In this document: piece after piece, positions 19,265-24,128 of the stretch
How positions within the stretch are numbered: the stretch's first letter is position 1
How the letters are laid out: every line of letters starts with the position of its first letter
Assembly: GCA_002169935.2 (NCBI GenBank)
Contig: NHHC02000046.1
Span: 1 to 24,128 of the forward strand
Direction: 5' to 3'
Length of the DNA: 24,128 nt
DNA from: Candidatus Pelagibacter sp. TMED153
Lineage (GTDB): Bacteria > Pseudomonadota > Alphaproteobacteria > Pelagibacterales > Pelagibacteraceae
Made by a program: the position numbers and the translations under genes
Notes under the pieces: model-generated
What the model saw: the letters and a program-made list of their open reading frames with translations, nothing else
Database searches by the model: none
Told to the model about the DNA's origin: nothing

Positions 19265-20588
19265 TTTTATTATCTAATAAGTGTTGATCTACTAAATAAG
19301 GATTATTAATTTTTTTCTTAATTAAAGGTTCTTCTCTACATCGATTTTCTACTTCTTTTCTAAAATGTCTTAGTAGTCCCTGAACTGGCCAAGCTGATCC
19401 CTCGCCAAAAGCACAAATAGTGTGTCCTTCTATCTGTTTTGTAACATCTGAAAGCAAATCTATATCGGTTAGTGTAGCTTTTCTTTTAACCACTCTATCT
19501 AATATTCTCCACATCCAACCTGCTCCTTCTCTACAAGGAGTACATTGACCACAACTTTCGTGTTTATAGAACCTAGCTATTCTTGCCATACAAGCAACGA
19601 TGTCTTGTTGTTTGTTTATAACAACTATTCCAGCCGTTCCTAAACCGCTATTATTTTTTATTAATGAGTCAAAATCCATTGTAATGGTTTCACATATTTT
19701 TTTTGATAATAAAGGCATAGAAGATCCACCTGGGATTACAGCCTGAAGATTATCCCATCCTCCAATTACTCCTCCTGCATGTTTCTCTATTAATTCTTTT
19801 AATGGTATTCCCATTTCTTCTTCCACATTGCATGGAAAATTTACATTTCCTGAAATACAAAATATTTTTGATCCTGTATTTTTTGGTTTCCCAATTGAAG
19901 CGAACCATTTTCCACCTTTACGTAGTATTGTTGGGACTACTGCAATAGTTTCAACATTGTTCACAATAGTTGGGCAACCATATAAACCTACCAAAGCAGG
20001 AAAGGGAGGTTTTAATCTAGGCTGACCTTTATTTCCCTCAATGCTTTCTAATAAAGCTGTTTCTTCACCACATATATAAGCTCCAGCTCCATAATGGATA
20101 TGAATATCAAAATCCCATCCGGAACCACAGGCATTTTTACCAAGATATTTTTTTTTGTAGGCTTGATCTATAGCTTCTTGTAATCTTATACCTTCATTAA
20201 GATATTCCCCTCTGATATAAATGTAGCAAACATGTGCGTTAACACTGTAGCCAGCAATTAAACAGCCTTCGATTAATTTTTGAGGTTCGAATCTCAAAAT
20301 ATCTCTGTCTTTACAAGTTCCAGGTTCAGACTCATCAGCATTAATCACAAGGTAATGGGGTCTAGAACCTACCTCTTTAGGGGCAAACGACCATTTCAAT
20401 CCAGTTGAAAAGCCTGCACCACCTCTTCCTCTAAGTTCAGAAGTTTTTACTTCATTAATTATCCATTCACGACCTTTAGAAATTAAATTTTTAGTATCTT
20501 TCCAATCATTTCTTTTAATAGCGCTATCAATTTCCCAACCCGAATCATTATATAGATTTTTAAATATCTTATCTTCTTCCTTAAGCAT
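19257..20588 (-). CDS. nuoF: NADH-quinone oxidoreductase subunit F (NADH/FMN site)
   Basis: Binds NADH and FMN and starts electron transfer through cluster N3. With the start chosen here it has 443 residues. The nucleotide-binding loop RGRGGAGF is at 53-60, the FMN/NADH region [14 protein letters not shown] at 166-179, and N3 ligands Cys346, 349 and 352 (SCGQCTPC) with Cys392 (HTICAFGEG). I chose the ATG at 20588 over the in-frame ATG at 20600 because GGAG lies 6 nt upstream of it, the upstream ATG falls inside that very ribosome binding site, and it gives an 8-nt overlap with nuoE (ATGCTTAA), as at several other junctions here. Confidence 0.97.
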   Translation of the reverse strand: MLKEEDKIFKNLYNDSGWEIDSAIKRNDWKDTKNLISKGREWIINEVKTSELRGRGGAGFSTGLKWSFAPKEVGSRPHYLVINADESEPGTCKDRDILRFEPQKLIEGCLIAGYSVNAHVCYIYIRGEYLNEGIRLQEAIDQAYKKKYLGKNACGSGWDFDIHIHYGAGAYICGEETALLESIEGNKGQPRLKPPFPALVGLYGCPTIVNNVETIAVVPTILRKGGKWFASIGKPKNTGSKIFCISGNVNFPCNVEEEMGIPLKELIEKHAGGVIGGWDNLQAVIPGGSSMPLLSKKICETITMDFDSLIKNNSGLGTAGIVVINKQQDIVACMARIARFYKHESCGQCTPCREGAGWMWRILDRVVKRKATLTDIDLLSDVTKQIEGHTICAFGEGSAWPVQGLLRHFRKEVENRCREEPLIKKKINNPYLVDQHLLDNKNA

Positions 20589-21186
20589 GATTTTCTCCAT
20601 TAATAGTTTGTTTTTTTTCTGGCGCAGTATTTTTACGCCCTCTATAAGAACCTGGTTTTAAAGGTTTGTTTTTTATTAAAGACTCTATAATTTCTTTAGT
20701 ATTTTTTTCATCCAAATCCTCGTAATAATCACTATTTATTTGCATCATAGGTCCGTTTACACATGCTCCTAAACATTCTACTTCCGTCCAAGAACAACTT
20801 CCTTTTTTTGAAATTTCATTTTCATTTTGGGAAATTTTTTCTTTACATATCTTAACAATTTTATCAGCGCCCCTAATTAAACAAGGTGAAGTAGTGCAAA
20901 CTTGTACAAAATATTTTCCTACGGGGGCAAGATTGTACATAGTATAAAAAGTTGCCACCTCATATACGGATATGTAGGGCATAGACAAATAATTTGCTAT
21001 ATATTTCATAGCAGCTAGAGGAATCCAATTGTCGTTTTGTTTTTGAGCTAAATATAGAAAAGGCATTACGGCACTTTTTTTATTTTTATCAGGATATCTC
21101 TTTAATATTTCTTCAACTTTTTTTAAATTTTCTTCACTAAAACTAAATTTTTTTGGTTGATCATTATGTACCTTTTTTAAACTCAT
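20581..21186 (-). CDS. nuoE: NADH-quinone oxidoreductase subunit E ([2Fe-2S])
   Basis: Thioredoxin-fold subunit that carries the off-pathway [2Fe-2S] cluster N1a next to NuoF. The ligands are Cys97 and Cys102 (CTTSPC) and Cys138 and Cys142 (CLGAC). A helical N-terminal domain precedes them (about 15-60). The 201 residues are normal. The start overlaps the nuoD stop as ATGA. The last about 25 residues are Lys-rich and probably disordered; they overlap the nuoF start and contribute its ribosome binding site. Confidence 0.97.
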   Translation of the reverse strand: MSLKKVHNDQPKKFSFSEENLKKVEEILKRYPDKNKKSAVMPFLYLAQKQNDNWIPLAAMKYIANYLSMPYISVYEVATFYTMYNLAPVGKYFVQVCTTSPCLIRGADKIVKICKEKISQNENEISKKGSCSWTEVECLGACVNGPMMQINSDYYEDLDEKNTKEIIESLIKNKPLKPGSYRGRKNTAPEKKQTINGENHA

Positions 21187-22358
21187 CTATCGACCTCTCC
21201 AAAAACTATATCTAGGGATCCTAGCACTGCTGGAACATCTGCTAACATATGGCCTCTTATTAAATAATCCATTGCTTGAAGATGGGAAAAACCAGGAGCT
21301 CTAATTTTACATCTATAAGGTTTATTGCTTCCATCAGATATTAAATAAACTCCAAACTCTCCTTTAGGAGCTTCAACTGCCGTATAAACATTTCCTTTTG
21401 GAACTCTATATCCTTCAGTAAATAATTTAAAATGATGAATTAATGCTTCCATAGATTCTTTTAATTCTTCTCTTTTTGGAGGAGATATTTTTCCATCAAT
21501 CGATTTAATTGGTCCTTTAGGAAGCTTCTCAATACATTGCAAAATAATTTTTACACTTTCTCTCATTTCTTCAATTCTACAAAGATATCGATCATAACAA
21601 TCTCCATTTTTTCCAACTGGTATTTTAAAGTCTAGATCTTTATATATTTCATAGGGTTGAGATCTTCTTAAATCCCAAGGAACACCTGACCCTCTCAACA
21701 TAACTCCTGAAAAACTATGATCTAAAGCCTCTTGTTTTGATACTATTCCTATATCAACATTTCTTTGTTTAAATATTCGATTGTCAGTTAATAAACCCTC
21801 TAAATCATCGATAATTTTTGGAAAGGATCTACAAAAGTTCTCAATATCCTCAACTAATTTTATAGGTATATCTTGATGCACACCTCCGGTTCTAAAATAA
21901 TTTGCATGTAGTCTAGATCCTGAAGCTCTTTCATAAAATGTCATAAGAGTTTCTCTTTCTTCAAAACCCCAAAGAGATGGGGTTAGAGCTCCAACATCTA
22001 ATGCTTGAGTAGTAACATTAAGTATATGACTTAAAATTCGACCAATTTCACAGAAGATTACTCGAATGTATTTTGCTCGTATTGGAACTTCTATATTTAA
22101 TAATTTCTCTGCAGCTAAAGCAAAAGCATGTTCTTGATTCATTGGGGCGACATAATCTAATCGGTCAAAGTATGGTAGTGCTTGCGTATAAGTTTTGTGT
22201 TCTATAAGTTTTTCTGTTCCTCTGTGAAGTAAACCAATGTGCGGATCTGCTTTTTCTACTACTTCACCATCTAATTCTAAAATAAGCCTTAAAACACCAT
22301 GCGCAGCAGGATGCTGAGGGCCAAAATTTAAATTCATTGTTTTAGTTTTTTTTTTCAT
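21183..22358 (-). CDS. nuoD: NADH-quinone oxidoreductase subunit D (quinone-site subunit)
   Basis: 49-kDa-type subunit that forms the ubiquinone head-group site with NuoB. It has 391 residues. GPQHPAAHG is at 13-21 and supplies the conserved quinone-site histidine; Tyr69 in [14 protein letters not shown] is the expected partner tyrosine. [14 protein letters not shown] (150-163) is another family block. It is a separate gene, not fused to nuoC as in E. coli. Two starts are possible: ATG at 22358 (17-nt overlap with nuoC) or ATG at 22337 ([10 protein letters not shown]). I kept the longer one because family members usually carry a few residues before the NFGPQHP block, but neither has a clear ribosome binding site. 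Its first codons lie in a 10-A run. Confidence 0.96.
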   Translation of the reverse strand: MKKKTKTMNLNFGPQHPAAHGVLRLILELDGEVVEKADPHIGLLHRGTEKLIEHKTYTQALPYFDRLDYVAPMNQEHAFALAAEKLLNIEVPIRAKYIRVIFCEIGRILSHILNVTTQALDVGALTPSLWGFEERETLMTFYERASGSRLHANYFRTGGVHQDIPIKLVEDIENFCRSFPKIIDDLEGLLTDNRIFKQRNVDIGIVSKQEALDHSFSGVMLRGSGVPWDLRRSQPYEIYKDLDFKIPVGKNGDCYDRYLCRIEEMRESVKIILQCIEKLPKGPIKSIDGKISPPKREELKESMEALIHHFKLFTEGYRVPKGNVYTAVEAPKGEFGVYLISDGSNKPYRCKIRAPGFSHLQAMDYLIRGHMLADVPAVLGSLDIVFGEVDR

Positions 22359-22959
22359 TTTTACTTAAATCTTTTATTTCTTTGATATATTTTGTACCTT
22401 CCCATGGACTCTCAAAATCAAAATTTCGATAATCTTGTTCCAGTTTTACTGGCTCATAAACAACTTTTTTTTCTTTCTCGCTATATCTAACTTCGTTAAA
22501 TCCTGTAAGAGGAAAATCTTTCCTAAGCGGATATCCTTTAAAATTATAGTCTGTTAATATTCTCCTTAAATCTGGGTGATTTTTAAATTTTATTCCATAC
22601 ATATCAAACACCTCTCTTTCCATCCAATTAGCAGAAGGAAAAATTTTTGTAATAGAAGTGACTGCTTGATTTAAATCAAATTTTACCAATAGTTTAATTC
22701 TTATGTTCTTTTCGTGAGATAAAAGTAAGTATACTAATTGAAATCTTTTTTCATTTTCTGGATAGTCTACACCTGCAATATCAATTAATTGTCTAAACTT
22801 ACAAGAGTCATTTGATTTTAAAAAATGTATAACATCAATTAAATCAACTTCGTTAACTTCAATTAAAAATTCATTGTTTTCTATTATTGAACTTCGTATT
22901 TTACTTGCTAGCTCTGAATTCACTAATTTTTCAAGTTTTTGTAAATTATCTAATATCAT
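22342..22959 (-). CDS. nuoC: NADH-quinone oxidoreductase subunit C
   Basis: 30-kDa-type connecting subunit of complex I that packs against NuoD and NuoB. It has 205 residues. The conserved region runs about 108-153: [17 protein letters not shown], then HPDLRRIL (128-135) and [10 protein letters not shown] (142-151). The N-terminal part is a variable alpha/beta domain. It starts 6 nt after the nuoB stop, the largest gap between genes in the whole run, and has no strong ribosome binding site. Its tail SKNEKKN is encoded across a run of ten A residues that also holds the start of nuoD. Confidence 0.95.
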   Translation of the reverse strand: MILDNLQKLEKLVNSELASKIRSSIIENNEFLIEVNEVDLIDVIHFLKSNDSCKFRQLIDIAGVDYPENEKRFQLVYLLLSHEKNIRIKLLVKFDLNQAVTSITKIFPSANWMEREVFDMYGIKFKNHPDLRRILTDYNFKGYPLRKDFPLTGFNEVRYSEKEKKVVYEPVKLEQDYRNFDFESPWEGTKYIKEIKDLSKNEKKN

Positions 22960-22965
22960 AAAGAC

Positions 22966-23502
22966 TTATCTTTGAATTGATCCTTCTCTTCTTATTTTTT
23001 TTTGTAATTGAAGAATTCCATATAACAATGCTTCTGCTGAAGGAGGGCAACCTGGTACGTAAATATCTACCGGAACTATTTTATCACAACCTCTGACTAC
23101 TGAATAAGAATAGTGATAATAGCCACCTCCATTAGCGCAGCTACCCATAGAAACAACATATCTAGGTTCTGGCATTTGGTCATAAACCTTTCTTAAAGCT
23201 GGAGCCATCTTATTTGTTAATGTTCCAGCAACTATCATGACATCAGATTGTCTAGGCGAGGCTCTTGGTGCTGCACCAAATCTTTCTAGATCGTATCTTG
23301 GCATTGAAGTTTGCATCATTTCAACAGCACAACAAGCTAGTCCAAAAGTCATCCAGTGTAATGAACCAGTCCTTGCCCAATTAATCAAATTTTCTGAGGA
23401 TGTAGTAATAAAACCCTTCTCAGAAAAATCTTTAGCTAATTTTTTAAATTCTTCAGGAATTTCTTTATTTTGATTTTCCAACAAACTAGTTTTTACTCCC
23501 AT
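22966..23502 (-). CDS. nuoB: NADH-quinone oxidoreductase subunit B (cluster N2)
   Basis: Holds the terminal [4Fe-4S] cluster N2, which reduces ubiquinone. With the start chosen here it has 178 residues. The N2 ligands are the tandem pair Cys57-Cys58 (GLACCAVE), Cys122 ([11 protein letters not shown]) and Cys152 (VPGCPPSAE). An in-frame ATG at 23523 would add seven residues, but the ATG at 23502 has AGGAG 7 nt upstream and leaves a short 10-nt overlap with nuoA (ATGGGAGTAA), so it is preferred. The variable N-terminal 30 residues are Lys- and Glu-rich. Confidence 0.97.
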   Translation of the reverse strand: MGVKTSLLENQNKEIPEEFKKLAKDFSEKGFITTSSENLINWARTGSLHWMTFGLACCAVEMMQTSMPRYDLERFGAAPRASPRQSDVMIVAGTLTNKMAPALRKVYDQMPEPRYVVSMGSCANGGGYYHYSYSVVRGCDKIVPVDIYVPGCPPSAEALLYGILQLQKKIRREGSIQR

Positions 23503-23861
23503 TCTAGAGCTCCTTTTTTCCATTCATAAATAAAACCAATAGTTAATACTCCGAGAAAAAACATCATTGACCAAAAACCTAGCGCACCAATATTGCCTAG
23601 TGATATTGCCCATGGAAAAAGGAAAGCTATTTCTAAATCAAAAATAATGAATAAAATTGCAACTAAATAAAATCTGACGTCAAATTCCATTCTTGAGTCA
23701 TCAAACGGTTCAAAACCACATTCGTATGCAGAAAGCTTTTCTGGATCGGGATTGCTAGGAGAGGCCAAAAAATTAACTAAAATAAAACCAATGCTTAAAA
23801 ATAAAGCAATAAATAAAAAAATAATTATTGAGAGATAGTCTAATAAAAAGTTATAAATCAT
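23493..23861 (-). CDS. nuoA: NADH-quinone oxidoreductase subunit A
   Basis: Small membrane subunit at the interface of the arms, contributing a flexible loop near the quinone entrance. It has 122 residues and three helices (about 10-31, 65-86 and 92-112). The conserved loop [10 protein letters not shown] (44-53) and [11 protein letters not shown] (74-84) are intact. It is the first gene of the nuo series and the only one with a real upstream intergenic region. No strong ribosome binding site is seen; AGG lies about 14 nt before the ATG at 23861 in a TTAGGGTAGG stretch. Confidence 0.96.
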   Translation of the reverse strand: MIYNFLLDYLSIIIFLFIALFLSIGFILVNFLASPSNPDPEKLSAYECGFEPFDDSRMEFDVRFYLVAILFIIFDLEIAFLFPWAISLGNIGALGFWSMMFFLGVLTIGFIYEWKKGALEWE

Positions 23862-23877
23862 TTTTAATCAATACCTA

Positions 23878-23900
23878 CCCTAATACTGTAAAGCTTAGGG
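23878..23900 (-). repeat. Inverted repeat CCCTAA...TTAGGG in the nuoA leader
   Basis: Two perfect 6-bp arms, 23895-23900 and 23878-23883, flank an 11-nt centre. Read on the minus strand this can form a hairpin whose 3' arm (TTAGGG) adjoins the only purine-rich GGTAGG stretch ahead of the nuoA ATG, starting 17 nt before it. It could be a leader hairpin masking the ribosome binding region or a protein operator. It is unlikely to be a terminator because no T run follows. Confidence 0.4.
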
Positions 23901-23988
23901 ATTCTTATATTAATTGTTAATTACTTATAACACCTTAATCAAAAGTGTACAGAAGACAATTTAGCACTTTTTCTAATCTTAGATGAAA

Positions 23989-23999
23989 ATGATTATCAT
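23989..23999. promoter_or_regulatory. Fur-box-like palindrome ATGATTATCAT
   Basis: A perfect 11-bp palindrome (odd centre at 23994), embedded in AAATGATTATCATG. It matches the central core of the classical Fur box (AATGATAATCATT) on one strand or the other. It lies 4 nt past the encoded CCA of tRNA-Asp and about 130 bp ahead of nuoA. If a Fur-family regulator binds here it could tie complex I, which needs many Fe-S clusters, to iron status. In AT-rich DNA such an element may also arise by chance, and the outer half-sites of a full 19-bp box are degenerate. Confidence 0.35.
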
Positions 24000-24003
24000 G
24001 TAG

Positions 24004-24080
24004 TGGCGGGAGTGACCGGGCTCGAACCGGCGACCTCCTGCGTGACAGGCAGGCGCTCTAACCAACTGAGCTACACCCCC
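24004..24080 (-). tRNA. tRNA-Asp (anticodon GTC)
   Basis: Complete cloverleaf on the minus strand, 77 nt including encoded CCA. The acceptor stem GGGGGTG pairs with CACTCCC (one G-U pair). The D-arm is GCTC/GAGC, the anticodon stem CCTGC/GCAGG with loop CTGTCAC giving anticodon GTC, and the T-arm GCCGG/CCGGT with loop TTCGAGC. Discriminator G73 and anticodon GTC agree with aspartate identity. It lies 13 nt after the neighbouring tRNA and 142 nt ahead of nuoA, all on the same strand. Confidence 0.97.
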
Positions 24081-24093
24081 ACACAAAATTTAA

Positions 24094-24128
24094 TGGTGGG
24101 CGGTAAAGGACTCGAACCTATGACCCTC
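24094..24128 (-). tRNA. tRNA 3' part, probably tRNA-Val, cut by the window edge
   Basis: The visible part on the minus strand holds the end of the anticodon stem, the variable loop, a T-arm with TTCGAGT loop, the acceptor 3' strand ACCGCCC, discriminator A and encoded CCA. The T stem appears to have one T-T mismatch. The anticodon is outside the window. tRNA-Val is proposed because an ACCGCCCACCA end is typical of bacterial tRNA-Val(TAC), and Val-Asp tRNA pairs are common in alphaproteobacteria. That identity is inference. Confidence 0.65.

Larger units (their letters stand above)
23862..24003 (-). promoter_or_regulatory. nuoA: Upstream control region of the nuo run
   Basis: This is the only non-coding gap of any size on the right side, between tRNA-Asp and nuoA. 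Two TATAAG elements on the minus strand (23929-23924 and 23909-23904) are plausible -10 boxes. Neither has a convincing -35 at 16-18 bp; the best for the second is TGTTAT at 23932-23927. No strong factor-independent terminator is seen after tRNA-Asp, so transcription from the tRNA promoter could continue into nuoA. The region is very AT-rich, so individual box calls are weak. Confidence 0.35.

Noticed and set aside
20589..20600. Four-codon N-terminal extension of nuoF from the ATG at 20600
   Set aside because: This ATG overlaps the GGAG ribosome binding site that is well placed for the ATG at 20588, and the later start gives the common 8-nt overlap with nuoE.
23503..23523. Seven-codon N-terminal extension of nuoB from the ATG at 23523
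   Set aside because: The ATG at 23502 has AGGAG at ideal distance and reduces the overlap with nuoA to 10 nt; the upstream ATG has no clear site.
23983..24000. Intrinsic terminator for tRNA-Asp formed by the ATGATAATCAT hairpin followed by TTTT
   Set aside because: The stem would be only 4 bp with a single G-C pair and a 3-nt loop, and the T run is short. I kept it only as an alternative reading of the Fur-like palindrome.
1..24128. Mobile element, CRISPR array, phage or defence island
   Set aside because: No transposase or integrase motifs, no direct-repeat/spacer pattern and no long inverted repeats were seen; every sizeable frame on the minus strand is a recognised housekeeping gene or DUF1467. 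tRNA-adjacent att-type duplication was also looked for near 24080 and not seen.
24094..24128. Degenerate tRNA or tRNA pseudogene
   Set aside because: The T-arm has one apparent mismatch, but the acceptor strand, discriminator and CCA are intact and the gene is simply cut by the window edge.

Overview
This window looks like a piece of a small, streamlined, very AT-rich alphaproteobacterial genome, most like the SAR11/Pelagibacterales group or a close relative. The grounds are strong A/T codon bias with many Lys, Ile and Asn codons, no gap longer than 6 nt between protein genes over almost 24 kb, and an alphaproteobacterial gene order: nuoA-N, then birA, coaX, RNase J, a DUF1467 gene, proS, lolC, lolD and dnaE. 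The lineage is inferred from gene content and composition, not from a search.

Layout. All genes lie on the minus strand, so transcription runs from high to low coordinates. At the right edge is the 3' part of a tRNA, probably tRNA-Val, followed by a complete tRNA-Asp(GTC). A 142-bp non-coding stretch (23862-24003) then holds a Fur-box-like palindrome, weak promoter-like elements and a possible leader hairpin. From 23861 to 9976 come fourteen respiratory complex I genes in the order nuoA, B, C, D, E, F, G, H, I, J, K, L, M, N. Eight more genes follow without a break: birA (9976-9413), coaX (9416-8670), rnj (8673-7009), a DUF1467 membrane protein (7009-6755), proS (6755-5439), lolC/E (5437-4205), lolD (4212-3523) and dnaE (to 120). 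Positions 1-119 hold a promoter candidate and a GC-richer, hairpin-rich leader. It resembles the S2 (rpsB) leader described in Pelagibacter, although the gene it would control lies beyond the left edge.

How the genes work together. The nuo genes encode a full 14-subunit NADH:ubiquinone oxidoreductase: NADH dehydrogenase module E/F/G, connecting module B/C/D/I, and membrane proton-pumping arm A/H/J/K/L/M/N. The genes behind them supply cofactor enzymes (biotin ligase, pantothenate kinase), RNA turnover (RNase J), prolyl-tRNA synthesis, lipoprotein release (LolCD) and the replicative polymerase. Junctions are mostly 1-, 4-, 8- or 10-nt start/stop overlaps, which implies strong translational coupling and perhaps a single 22-gene transcription unit.

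I see no mobile element, CRISPR array, phage gene or defence system. The content is housekeeping. What deserves a second look is at the RNA and regulatory level: the leader at the left edge, a poly-A run at the nuoC/nuoD junction that could yield a NuoCD fusion by slippage, the Fur-like palindrome ahead of nuoA, the recurring 8-nt overlaps, and a biotin ligase that ends before the usual C-terminal domain.
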